From Mesocentrotus franciscanus (lineage: Eukaryota > Echinodermata > Echinoidea > Camarodonta > Strongylocentrotidae), in NCBI GenBank assembly GCA_037976565.1, contig CP137666.1:8302592-8366591 (forward strand): DNA of 64,000 nucleotides, written 5' to 3'. The position numbers and the translations under genes are program-made. The notes beneath the pieces were generated by a model that saw only the letters and a program-made list of their open reading frames with translations, did no database searches and was not told the origin of the DNA. Every line of letters begins with the position of its first letter. The stretch's first letter is position 1. Of this stretch, positions 1-11,460 are shown piece after piece.

Positions 1-600
1 CGACTATTTCGATTGGTGAATGGTCAGCCTTTTGAACAATATGTGCACCCAATGATGACCTTGATTGGCCATTGTCATTTTGCAACTTGTTGCAAAACTT
101 TGTTACCTGTATTACAATGGTGAGGTGAAGGGGGGGGGGGGGTTGTCACATGACAAGATCTGTTTAGGCTCATCCTTTTTTCCAAACTTCTACCCTAACC
201 CACATCACAAGCTTACAAGAATTGTGCGGATCTGCTAATTTCTTGATTTAGGTCACATCTCTTCAGACCTTGATTTTAACAACATCACCGATTGCCAGTG
301 ACTGTCTGCATGACGGAAGTGTTAATAACATGTACATGTACTTTGTGTTGTTTTGTACATTGTACGTGTAATCTTTAAAACCTTTCCTTCCTCTTCCATG
401 TCTGATAGTCTTAGGTTTACCCCCTCCACACAAGTTTGAGGTGGACCATAAGCTACACAATATTTGAAATTTTGAAGGCTAATACTTTTCTAATGCAGTG
501 TTGTAAGCAAATTTCCTTCGTAAACCTTGGTTTTAGTATCACATTGTTCAAAAAATCATATAGGCCTAAAGGGTTAACAGACTGTATGGCTTCAGGCCTC
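1..600. other. Unassigned flank, no gene seen
   Basis: No coding exon or conserved protein is recognisable on either strand. A poly-G run lies near 130-143. Short open frames here lack splice context and resemble no family I know. Confidence 0.4.
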
Positions 601-601
601 C

Positions 602-690
602 GAGTCGTTTCTAGGACAATTACCCCCCAGGAAATGTCCCCCGAGGACTATCACACCCAGAGGACAATTACCCCCCAGAAAATTACAATT
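602..690. repeat. Short tandem C-rich repeat
   Basis: The motif ggacaattacccccca occurs at about 613 and again at about 661, with a diverged copy between them (aatgtcccccgaggactatc). The unit is about 24 bp. It directly abuts a hairpin and may be part of the same small repetitive element. Confidence 0.5.
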
Positions 691-754
691 ACAATTGCAT
701 ACCGTACTGACAGTGGGTTGCACGCATCCCACCGTCGGTACGGTATGCAATTGT
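691..754. repeat. 64-bp near-perfect hairpin
   Basis: The arm acaattgcataccgtactga is followed about 25 nt later by its near-perfect reverse complement, ending gtacggtatgcaattgt. The loop is short and GC-rich. The arms are about 27 nt. It is probably a MITE remnant. Confidence 0.65.
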
Positions 755-1039
755 ATTGTGCAGCAGTTTGCCGTGAATCCTGTGAGAAGGTGTATTTTAT
801 AAGTCTTCATTTTTAGGAAAAATAAGAAAATTGACATGGAACAGGTAAGAAACATAACGACTTTTAAATCATGGCCATTACTTGAAGAAAAGATGAATAT
901 TTACTTGATTTTTAGGTCTGTTTTAGTAGCGTATCTCTACGCCGGAGTTACAGGGTCAAAGTAGGGATATGATTCTGAACAAGCGCCCTAAATAAGACTA
1001 AAATGACTCAAAAAGATACTAAAAATGATCAAAAATACC

Positions 1040-1364
1040 TTCTTGATGCAGAATATCTAGTCCAAGGCTAAAATTGAAGCTCATTTGGTCAAATTTCAGG
1101 TGTTTTTTCGGGACAAGTCGATGCAATCTTTTTTCTAACCGTGTGGCGGCCGAGAAGTGACATACGGGCGTACGGTGGCCAAGAAGAGAAGGCATCGCGA
1201 TACCTCCACTTTTCGACCGCCGTACGTACACACGGTTAGAACTTAGGGTTAGACTTAGAAAAAGGATTGCATTGCAGCATTGTCCTGAAAAAACGCTTGA
1301 AATTAAGACCAAATGAGCTTCAAATTCAATGTTGACCTTGGACTAGTAACTCTGCATCAATAGA
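1040..1364. mobile_element. Small foldback nested in the larger one
   Basis: Segment 1040-1150 (start cttgatgcagaatatctagt) pairs with 1225-1364 (ending ctctgcatcaa) in inverted orientation, around a GC-rich centre with a cgtacg core. The right arm of the large foldback lacks this segment. That fits insertion into the left arm after the large palindrome formed. Confidence 0.6.
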
Positions 1365-2329
1365 GTGGTGAAGTGTGACGTCATAAAAAAATCTATTTTT
1401 AGAATTTCTCAATTTTTTTCTTCATTTTCCCAAAGAGCATAAAAAATAATGTCCGAATGTCGAAAACCAGTTGAAAAAGTTAAGTATTGGCTGAGATATG
1501 ACCATCAAAATGAATAGATTTCCTATAGGAGCTCAGTGTTAATAATATGGTGTCTGAACGATTTTTCAATTTTCCCTTTTGGATTGCTTTTCACCATTAT
1601 GGTTGGATAATTGAAAAAATCATTCACTCAGAATAATACATTTCAAATTTCAAGACCCACCGATGTTTCTATCAAAAGATACAGCCCCTTCAACTCAAAG
1701 AAATATTCATGGTATTTTTCTCAGAATCGATGAGAAAGACGTACACGCAGAGTTATGTTGTTTTGCTAAATTTAGCAAAACAGCTGAATTGCGCAATATG
1801 CAAGCATACGCGTGTTGCTGAACTGCATGCGCAACTCAAAGCGATCGGCAATCCATTGTCTTCAATGGGCATCCACTTCCAGGTTCGTAAACATGCGGTT
1901 CAATGTTTATTCATGTGCAGATTTTACGCGCTATCACCATGGGTTCGGCCGGCGCAGAGCTCATGCCTCCCTGCTTAGCTGATCCGAAAAATGTGGGGAA
2001 GGGTATTTTCAAACTGTAATTGTTTGTGATCCCTGGGGGCTAGCAAAAAAATAAGCGCATAGATATATTTCTTAGGACTGGGACTACTTATCGCCATGGG
2101 CGTCATGTCTCAAAAGTGGCAAATTTCGGAGTTAGCCAGGGCACAATGTTTAAATCGCAGTTTTGACCAAGATATTTTTAGAATTCCGAGATGACGCCCC
2201 TTTGGAAACATGGGAATTTTCCTGCTCTTTCATTAATTGAGTATCACCTTTAGGATCACAAAGAATAAAGGTTTGAATTTCAAAAAAAAAAAAAACTTTG
2301 ACCAATTTTGCATGATCGCGCAATGCACG

Positions 2330-2460
2330 TACAGTATTGCTTGAAATAAAGTAGACACATTAGTCATTACCACCTAGTCACACCAAAGTCTATGGAACAA
2401 TACATGCATTCACTCGTGACTAGGTGGTAATGTGTCTACTTTATTTCAAGCAATACTGTA
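2330..2460. mobile_element. 131-bp MITE at the foldback centre
   Basis: Terminal inverted repeats of about 48 bp start tacagtattgcttgaaataa and end with the exact complement at 2460. The centre is only about 35 bp. The outermost TA on both sides suggests TA target duplication (Tc1/mariner-like), but this is not proven. Confidence 0.7.
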
Positions 2461-3699
2461 GTAGGGTGTCTGATCGCGCACCCGTTGTTGTGTGCTAAAA
2501 TCCTTCCCATAGAGATTGCACGCAGCCCTATGCAGACTATGTGCATTACGCGATCATGCAAAATTGGTCAAAGTTTTTTTTTTTTTTTTGAAGTTCAAAC
2601 CTTTATTCTTTGTGATCGTGTAGGTGATACTCAATAAATGAGGTGTCATATGAAAGAGCAGATTAATTCCAATATTTCCAGAGGGGTCATCTCGAAATTC
2701 TAAAAATATCTTGGTCAAAACAGCTATTTAAACATTGTTTCCTGGCTAACTCCGAAATTTTCCACTTATGAGATATGACGCCCCTGGCGATAAGTAGTCC
2801 CAGTTGTAAGGAAAATATCCCTACGCTTATTTTTTCGCTAGCCCCCAGGGATCACAAACAATTACAGTTTGAAAATACCCTTCCCACATTTTTCGGATCA
2901 GCTAAGTAGGAGGCGTGAGCTCCGGCCGAACCCATGGTGATAGCGTAAAATCTGCACATGAATATGCATCGGGCCACGTGTCTACAAACCCGAAGTGGGT
3001 GCCCATTGAAGACAATGGATTGCCGATCGCGCATCATTTAAGCAACACGCGTACGCTTGCACGATGTGTACGCTTGCATATTGCGCAATTCAGCTGTTGT
3101 GCTAAATTTAGCAAAACAACATAACTCTGCGTGTACGTCTTTTTCGTTGATTCTTACAAAAAATGGATGAATATTGTAGGGAATTGAAGGGGCTGTAACT
3201 TTTGATAGAAACATCGGTGAGTCTTGAAATTTGAAATGTATTATTCTGAGTGAATAATTTTTTCAATTATCCAACCAAAATGGTGAAAAAAGATCCAAAA
3301 GGGAAAATTGAAAAATCGTTCAGACACCCTAACTGTAGACCGCATAGGGATGCGTGCAATCTCTATGGGAAGAATTTTAGCACACAACATCAGGTGCGCG
3401 ATCAGACACCCTACTAGTCTATATTTCTCTGGCTCATGTTATAATATGAGCCAGAGCAATATAAATTATTAACACTGAGCTAATAATAGCTCCTTTAGGA
3501 AATCTATTCATTTTGATGGTCATATCTCAGCCAATACTTAACCTTTTCAACTGGTTTTCGACATTTGGACATTATTTTTTATGCTCTTTCGGAAAATGAA
3601 GAAAAAATTGAGAAATTCTAAAAATAGATTTTTATGATGTCACAGCTTCGGTACTCTATTCAAGACGGCATTTTTGATAATTTTTAGTATCTTTTTGTA

Positions 3700-4431
3700 G
3701 AATTACCAAACTGGCAAGAGTATTACTATAGTATTAGAAACAAGAGTGGGTGGCGCTCTGTTCAAACGCGACGTGAATAAAATGCATCTCATCTCAGTCT
3801 GACTCGCCACTGCCATATACATGTACGGTAACACTAACTAACAGGCAGCAACTTTGAGCAAGGCGAACAAGTTAGGAATTCTGCCGGTCAAGTCATGGCC
3901 GACTCCACTAGTATTGGCATTGCACTGCGAGTTGAAACTAAGAATTACCCGTCCATAAGAAGTGAAAAATAAGATAATAAGTGAAGTACAAACCAGAGCT
4001 TGTGAAGCAGAAGAGCAGATCTTTGCACAGCTGTTCATTTTGGATGATTTTTGGTCGGCAGACAGGCCAAGAACTTGAAAAAACTGTGGAGTTGTATAAG
4101 AAAATGCGAAAATCAAAATGACACACAAGTGACTACACTCAAATAACGACGAAATTACACTTTCGGCAGCACATATACGTACAAGTTGATTTGAATGTAG
4201 TTATAAGTACGCTTTGAATTGCTCAAAAGGAGAAATGGAAGTACGATTCAGAAGATTTAGGGCGATAATAACGGGCTAAAGAATTCTTACCTGACGGGTA
4301 CCGGCGTTCCTGAATTGCTACGCATGCGCACGACCTTTTGCCCGAGAAATTTCGATAGTGGTGGTAGTTAGATTCGATTCAAGACTGAGATAAATATATT
4401 GTAAGAATAAAGGCGATCATAAGCGGATCCA
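3700..4431. other. Unassigned spacer
   Basis: No protein family is recognised. Minus-strand splice-like signals at 4291, 4083 and 3994 are discussed under findings. The sequence is not obviously repetitive. Confidence 0.35.
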
Positions 4432-4577
4432 GGGCCCCGTTTAACTTGTCATCATCAGTGACAAATGACAGTTTTTGTTATAAGCTACTGAAATCCTTGC
4501 TTCTGATTGGTTATCAGCAGATTTGTCACTGATTTTTGTCATTTGTCATTGAAAAAAGGCTTTGTGAAACGGGTCCC
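4432..4577. mobile_element. MITE with GGGCCCCGTTT-type ends
   Basis: The left end gggccccgtttaacttgtca is mirrored by a right end reading ggctttgtgaaacgggtccc. Subterminal inverted copies of gtcactga/tcagtgac lie within. It is 146 bp and non-coding. GGGCCC-ended short elements of this look are widespread in invertebrate deuterostomes; the superfamily assignment is uncertain. Confidence 0.65.
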
Positions 4578-4599
4578 AGGATTTTGTAAAAGATTTTAT

Positions 4600-5540
4600 A
4601 AAAAGATGGGGGATAATATTCCTAAATTTTTCAGAAAAAAATATATAAAAACATGTATTATAGAAAAATATTAAAATAAGGAAAAAATCATCAGGAATTT
4701 TCGGTGCATTTTTTGCTAAAATATGTCAAGCAAGTCACTTTTACAAAAATATTTTGTAGAGATGAAAAAAAAACAATAATAATGATCACCTCAAAGGCCG
4801 TGACATGGCATGCTTTTCGGGTTTGAAGTGGGGTGTAGGACAGTAGGGGTGTGGGAATGGGCGACTCCCCAGGGAGAAACAAAAATCTGTTTACAAATTC
4901 GACAAATCATTTTCATGTTTCATGCCCATATCTGGTGCACAAGGGATCGAGGGGCTACATTTTACCCATGTTTGAAAGGCCAATATTTCTTGAAGTTGTA
5001 TTAAGTCTGGCTCGAGTACAGGCTTTATTTCCCTTACAATATTCTAAATATGAAACAAAATAACTATTTAATAAGTAAAGAAAACTTGAATGAGAACTAT
5101 ATCGAGACAAAAGAAGACAGTTTTTCGTAGAGATTAGTGAATGAAGATGAAGATGACCGGTTTATCACAATGCCTTGATTTAGACTACGTAGAAATGATT
5201 GACCTTCCGGACCTTCAAGTTTTTGTACTACACCATACCTCGTGGTAATTTCAATGTGCTTTGCAGAAACGACAGACACGAGACTAATTATACTTCTGCG
5301 ATACGTGCGGTACCTCGACGCGACGGTGCACTGGATGGGCGTCCGACGTAATCGGGTGCTCATTGCAATAATTATCCTAATCTTGGAAAACAAAAACAAA
5401 ATTGATCTAATCATTGTTGATCTCATTAATTTTCCAAATTTTTTCTTGCACCTTGACAAAAGTTGACATGTTCATGATTATGATATTAGGACTACTCTCA
5501 TACTCTGTTGGGTAACGAAAGAGTTAGTCAAAATGTCAAA
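4600..5540. other. Unassigned spacer with GC-richer island
   Basis: Mostly AT-rich. A GC-richer patch at about 5240-5380 is open on both strands (74 codons plus, 120 codons minus) but matches nothing I recognise and has no clear splice partners. Confidence 0.3.
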
Positions 5541-5543
5541 ATA

Positions 5544-5610
5544 AGGGGGGTAGCTAGGGGTGGGGTAGAGGGGGTGGGGGTAGAGGGGTGGGGGTAGAGG
5601 GGTGGGGGAG
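5544..5610. repeat. G-rich tandem repeat
   Basis: Four successive copies of a 14-16 bp ggggtagaggggtg unit. The plus strand has many closely spaced G runs, compatible with G-quadruplex formation, which I infer only from the base pattern. Confidence 0.65.
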
Positions 5611-5779
5611 AAAAATTTTTTATCTCAAAAGAAATAAAAATAAGAAGGTATTAGAAATAGCCATCACACTTTTGCGGTGCGTTTTGGGATCTAGATTAGC
5701 CCATTAAGTTAAGGAGCACTATATGCCTACATGGCAGGGGCATATTGTGCACTTCCACTTTTTCAGGAACCAAGAGATG

Positions 5780-6720
5780 ACCCTTCTTACTGAGCAAAAC
5801 TTAGAGTGCCCCTCTTTACTTCCGATAAGTTCCCTCCCTTTATTTTTATTTTTATAAGTGCCCCTTTTCCTTTCTTATTAGTGCCCCTTTCCCTTCTGAA
5901 ATGCCCTTCCCTATATGAGTCCCCCTTTTCCTTCTGAAATATACTTCCTTTCCCTTCTGATAAAATGCACCGTTTCAAATCCCCTGTTCAAATCTGATAA
6001 GTGTCACATGTTATATCTGATAGATTTTTATAATGAGTGCCCTTTCTCTTTTTTAATACGTGCCCTTATTCATCTTTGATAAGTGACGTACCCTATTTGA
6101 ATCTGATAAGAGCCCCTTTTTTATTTCCGATAACTACCCTTATTTCTTTCTAATAAGTGCACATTCCCCTTCTAATAAGTATCCCTTTGCCGCTTTTTTA
6201 CTCCTGATAACTGCACATTCTCCTTTCTTATAGGGTGTCCCCTTTCCCATCATTATGATAAATGCCCCTTTTCCTTTCAAACGTGTGACACTTTTCCCTT
6301 TTGACAAAATACCCCCTTTTTACTTCTGATTGGTGTTCCTATTAAAATCTGATAAGTGACCCATTTCTATATCTGATAACTGCCCCTTTTTTCAATATGC
6401 CCTTTAATGTGAAAAAAGGGCTACACAAAACAAATCCAGGTTAACAACAATGAACAGGACAACAATCAAAGACATACTCCGTAAAATATTACATTGAAAC
6501 ATGAAGTAAACATGAAATTATTTTTGAACGAATTGGAACATAATTATCGATCCGTTCTAATGAATACTCTTTCCCCTTCTCCTAAGTGTCCATTTTATCC
6601 TTTGACAAGTTCCTAATAAATTCCCCCTTTCCTTGCCAATGAGTTCCCCTACTCAAATCTGATTATTTACTTTGATAAGAGCCCCTGCCTTTTCCTCTTC
6701 TGAGAAGTGCAACTTTTCAT
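5780..6720 (+). repeat. Degenerate minisatellite array A
   Basis: More than 25 diverged copies of a roughly 22-26 bp pyrimidine-rich unit, approximately tctgataagtgccccttttc. A non-repeat stretch at about 6415-6555 interrupts it. The same unit, reverse-complemented, forms array B at 9575-10330. No coding capacity is apparent. Confidence 0.75.
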
Positions 6721-8685
6721 ATGTAATACGATTTTAAAACTTCCATGCACCTCCCAAATGTCAATCATGATGAAAAGAGGCCAAATTATACGCGAGCTAT
6801 GGCAAAAAAAAAAAAAAAAAATCCCCAAGCTCGCTCGCATCTCGCATCTACCATATGAGGTAACCTTAAAGCTCTTATTCATGCATGAGATTAAGGTTAC
6901 CCCCCGGCCCCCCTCCCCATCCTGCAAGTTTGGTTATTTTATCGAATAAGATCTGATCCGTCACAATGTGACCTCATAAACCCCAAAATGTTTCGCTCAT
7001 TCGCTTAATTGCTTGCTTGCAAAAGAGAATTCAGACCATCAGACACAACTGCAAATTATGATGCGGAAGCGGTCTAGAACCTCTTAAAGAGAGAAACAGT
7101 GAACTGATAGAGATGATCTCTAACGGTCTAGAAATTAGAATATAGGGATATACAACAATGTCTCTTGTCTCTATTTGTTTCCGCTTTGTGATTATTCTTT
7201 GCAGGTGTCCCCCCACCCCTAAGTGTCCTTTTGGTTGCCCCCCTACTTTGAAGATGATCCGCAACCCTGGTTCGAAGGCATACTACAAAATAATCTAAGT
7301 AATTTCAACATAAAAAGGTATATAAAAAGATGTTAATGCAAACTTGGGAGGGTGGGGTGCGAGGGGAGTAACATGAATGAGACACCCCCATTTATTCTTC
7401 AAGGTTTGTTGCTCGTCAGGTGAAGTTGAGGGAAGTAAACACCAACTCAACACATGCATTCAGTAAAATTAGGGGCGGTGACCTGTGCGGATACTTCCCG
7501 GATTTTTTTCCCAAAAGATCGCTCCCAGGAATTTTGGTAAAAATAAATAATTAAAAACTGTGTATTAGACAGTACATAAATGTTACACCCATGCACTGTT
7601 AAGGCTATAAAGTGCTGTAGCCGTGAACGCAGATTTTTCACTATTCAAAACATTCCCAGACGGCAGTGTGTGTTTACATAAGCTATACAGTACAAATACA
7701 GAATTCAATTAGCGATGGGAGGGTGGGGGGACCTCTCCTTGGAAAATGTTCAAGGGTCAGACCACTGACCCAAAAAAAAGGTAGAAAATTGCCCCAAAAC
7801 TGTTTAACGCTGCAACCCCACAAAAAACACGAGCGCAGACTTTTTTAAACATCAAAAACATCTGTCCCATTTGCAGGCCAAAAAATGAAAAGGTTAAATT
7901 CCAACGGCATTTGAAAGACAATACTAATTTAGAACTTCCCTACTGAAAAGGGGGCTTGAGGAACGGGTCTTAGTTAGACCGCTCCAACGAAGTGAATGAG
8001 AAATGTCTTTAAGTGGGAAAATAACGACTATTAGTTGTCGAATCGACTTAGGAGCTATAGAGCCAGTAAGTAATAGTCTGACCATTGTACCGAATGGTCG
8101 TACGTTTTATGCTGCGCAAAGATTCAATCAGTTTAATTTTGGCCATTACAAGAAGTGGGTTATTGATGTAGACAAATGCTCATGTACCCTTTACAGCTCA
8201 TTTTATGTATGTTATTACCAAAGATGAAAAAGCCAGTCAGTCACTCAATAGTGTCTGACAGTGAAGTCTAGCAAGTAAACGGGTTTCCTTGCATAATTTG
8301 AATATTAGGACACTGCTAACGTTTAAATTTCACAGATAGGACATACATGACATATTCATAATTCCTGCAAAGTTCTACAGAATTTGATGTTGGCTGCAAA
8401 GGGACATAGTATCTTTAAGGCAATTTCAAGAATGAATAAGGCTCGTCTATCACCTATATACAGAAGTTTGCAATCCAATATTTCTTCTTAGGCCTTTTCG
8501 AAGGGGCTTGTAGGCCTTTCCCCTGAAACATACCATGAGAGAGCCCAAGCAGATCGTCAATCGAAACTCACATCTCCGACAAAAACCGACAAACAAAATA
8601 ACAAAGATAGAAAAGGTCGGTTTTGTGAGCTATCGATCTCGTGAACCCTCCTAATAAATCCTATTAATATACACAGTAGTGCACG
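6721..8685. other. Unassigned spacer between the opposed arrays
   Basis: Contains an A17 run near 6806-6822 and small open frames without family resemblance. No exon is supported. Confidence 0.3.
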
Positions 8686-8866
8686 CAGGATTTTTTCAGG
8701 GGGGGGGGTTAAAATTTGAAAATCGCGCCGAAAATTTCGCTTTTTTTCTTCTTTTTTTCTTCTCACAATTACAAAAATTTGAGGGGGGGTTAACCCCCAA
8801 CCCCCCCTCCTGCGTACGCGCCCCCCTCCTGCGTACGCGCCCCTCTCTCTCTCTCTCTCCAGGGGC
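8686..8866. repeat. Interspersed-repeat fragment with G run and CT tract
   Basis: A g10 run (8700-8709) precedes a T/C-rich stretch, two tandem copies of a 20-bp ctcctgcgtacgcgccccc unit (about 8805-8845), and a (CT)n tract at 8846-8860. The open frames across it are by-products of the composition. Confidence 0.5.
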
Positions 8867-9574
8867 ACCGGAGATTTTCTGTAAAAAATACAATTTCAAG
8901 ACGTTGGTATATTTATAACCCTACATAGTAATCAATACATTATTAGGAATGATAGTTAAGGTGTTCTCTTTACGCGGTTCAAGATACTGCTTCAGCACCA
9001 TTCTTTGCAGTTTGTGTGAGATTGTCTGAAGAATTTTGCGACCGATTACACCTTATTATTAGATGAAATATACAATCCTGATGGCCTGATGGGGTTTTAA
9101 GCACAGTCTCATAATGAAAGAAAGAATAAAGGAAAGGAAGAATAAGAATAAGACTTTTTAATATGTTGCTTAATGAGATAAACTATACATTTTTTAGTCG
9201 CTTTAAATTAGGGGCACATATTATGAGAAATCTATTGTTTCGGGGGAGATGAGCGGTGACAAAAACTTCTTGTCACAGCATGTACGGTACTTATGTCTCT
9301 TTTTAACATGAATGACAATGTGAAAACTTTCCCTTGAGTATGAAAACTCCCTCATTGTCTAAACCTTTACATTCTTGAAAAAAGGGCAATTGATTACCTT
9401 GGCATTTTATAATGAAGTTCAAAAGGGAATGTGTTGTAAAGGTATAGGTTGGAAGATAGCCTACCTCTTTAAGCAGTTGAGTAGAATTAAACAGGCAAAA
9501 ATTTTGTGTAAATGTAAAATGACTTATTTAGAGAAGGAGCATTTGATATAGCGTTGAAAACGAGCAAGATTATA

Positions 9575-10330
9575 TTTCTTAAAGGGGCACAGATCGTTCT
9601 GATGAAATTTGGAGAATCCCCCCTGCCACCCCGTCTCTATAGTGCCTTTCATAGTAGGGTATAGCTGTTACCACACAAAGCTGCTCCAATTCTTTGAAAC
9701 TGGATAAATATGGCTCTTTAGATGACCGCAAAAGGGCACACTTTGTGAACGACAGTGGAAAATCATATTTAAAAGGGGCACCTATGAGAGGTGAAAAGGG
9801 GGATTTATAAGAAGGGGAAGGGACAGTTATTAGGAAGGGAAAAGGGGTACTTAGGGAACATGGCATTTATTAGAAAGGAAAAGGTGTATACGTGTCAATT
9901 TAAAGGGGCACTTATCAGAGGTGAAAAAGAGCGATATCATACCTGAAGAAGGCAGTCATCAGAGATGAAAAGGGACAAATATTAGAAGGGGAAAGATCCA
10001 ATACTTACAAAGGAAAATAGGCACTCGTCAGAGTGAAAGGGGCACCTATATCAGATTTTGATAGGGGCATTTATCAAAGGTGATAAAGGGGGCCTTTTTT
10101 AGTAAAAGGGGAAGGGGAACTTTTCACAAAAGGAAAAGGGGCACTTGTGTTAAAGGAAAATGGGCACTAATTCTCGCACCTAAAAGGGGCACTCATCAGG
10201 TGTAAAGCAGCACTGAAAAGAAGGGGAAAGTGGAATTTATGACAAAGGAAAATGGGCATTTATTAAAGTAAAAGTGGCATCTATTAAATTTGAATAGGGG
10301 CATGCACCGTATATCAGACTAGTATAAAGG
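9575..10330 (-). repeat. Degenerate minisatellite array B, inverted relative to A
   Basis: Many diverged copies of aaaggggcacttatcagagg, the reverse complement of the array A unit. Spacing is about 22-26 bp. Arrays A and B face each other across about 2.9 kb, so one transcript through both could fold on itself. Confidence 0.75.
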
Positions 10331-11360
10331 TCCCTTTCTCTCAGGCTAATCTCTGTCCCCAAAAGGTGGAGGATATAATTATACACAATGTCATATAGCT
10401 ACCTGACCATGCATGTATTATATCTATAGCACGAGTCAGAAATGAAAAGTGCACACATCTAAAAAATAGCCAGATGCTTGAGAGTTTTAAAAGTGTGTTT
10501 ACATCCCATCATTCTCATTTAGGCATGTCTTTTATGAGCCCCGAAATTTTAGCTATCTTATGAAGACAGTAGATTTTCTGTTAGAAGCGTGTCGTGCTGG
10601 CGTACTTAAAGCTAGTGAAAAACAACTCTCACGTATCATATACAACAACCGTATCACTAGTGGTAATGTGACCGGAACATTTCCCCTGCACAGTATGATC
10701 ATGGACCTAACAATTAAACCGGCTTTAGAACTAAAACAACAACAAAGTACCGGGGATGGTTGAAGACTTCCAGAAAGAGTTCGAGTGCGCACTATAGTGA
10801 ATTGGCACTCCGAAAAACTACTGTACTGTAGCTATTAGCGCGCTATTACTACTATGTGCTTAGTACTGGAGCACTTAAAGGCGCTGGCGCGCCCGCCCAT
10901 ATCAGTGCAAACTGCATGCAGACTGCAAGAAGCAGTACAATAAGTAGAGCTAGCGGAGCAGACGAAATAGGAGCAGTTAAGCAGGCCGATACAGTCCAAG
11001 AAAGCTTTAACCTGGCTTAGTACGTATGCGCTATGCTAACTAAAGAACGCGCCCGGTACTGGTAAACTCTAATTGCAATTTCCTGCTGATTTCTCTTCGC
11101 AAAGCCAAATTTGAAAAGGCAAACCTTCTTTTGCAAACCACCGGTACCGTAGCGGTGTTATTAAACGGACGCGATCATACGGGGCGCGGTGAGGCAGTAG
11201 TGTACTGTGTGGAGACGCCGTTACTATTGCGGGATGCTGACATGAACACTAAAAAAACATGGACATAACGCCGCATCTGAGGTACATGAGATAAGAAATT
11301 GCATCTTTTATCTGAGCGGATTCCACGACAGACAAATCTGCTACATGGGTGACCGGGATA
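10331..11360 (+). promoter_or_regulatory. 5' flank and probable 5'UTR of JAZF1
   Basis: GC content rises compared with the AT-rich surroundings (for example aggcgctggcgcgcccgccc near 10880). The JAZF1 start codon lies just downstream. No TATA box or TSS can be fixed by eye, so the promoter is inferred from position only. A 67-codon open frame at 10560-10763 lies in it and is treated under findings. Confidence 0.35.
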
Positions 11361-11460
11361 ATGGCCGTTTTCTTCACAAATGTGTGTAAATTCAGCGACT
11401 GTGGCTTGACTTTCCCATCCCTCCGTCAGCTGATCGAGCACATAGAGGATGCACATATTG
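11361..11460 (+). CDS. JAZF1: JAZF1 coding exon 1
   Basis: Residues 1-33 plus one base. Carries the first zinc finger (CKFSDCGLTF, then IEHIEDAHI). The donor GTGAGT follows directly. An in-frame TGA at 11313-11315 with no ATG in between bounds the start. Confidence 0.9.

Larger units (their letters stand above)
1010..3697. mobile_element. Large foldback element, about 2.7 kb
   Basis: The left half (about 1380-2320) recurs in reverse complement in the right half (about 2550-3645). Matching segment pairs are 1381-1548 with 3480-3643, 1550-1700 with 3180-3329, 1725-1850 with 3010-3146 and 2300-2320 with 2551-2572. The outermost arms are aaaaagatactaaaaatgat and the complementary segment at 3666-3696. 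The arms are about 85-95% alike by eye. No transposase frame survives, and the open frames inside are mirror images of one another. This is the architecture of foldback DNA known in echinoderm genomes; the family is not identified. Confidence 0.8.

Noticed and set aside
592..855. 87- and 126-codon frames on opposite strands
   Set aside because: They cross a tandem repeat and a hairpin; no homology.
5097..5466. 120-codon minus and 74-codon plus overlapping frames
   Set aside because: No family recognised, no splice partners, and mutually antisense; a GC-richer island alone is not evidence.
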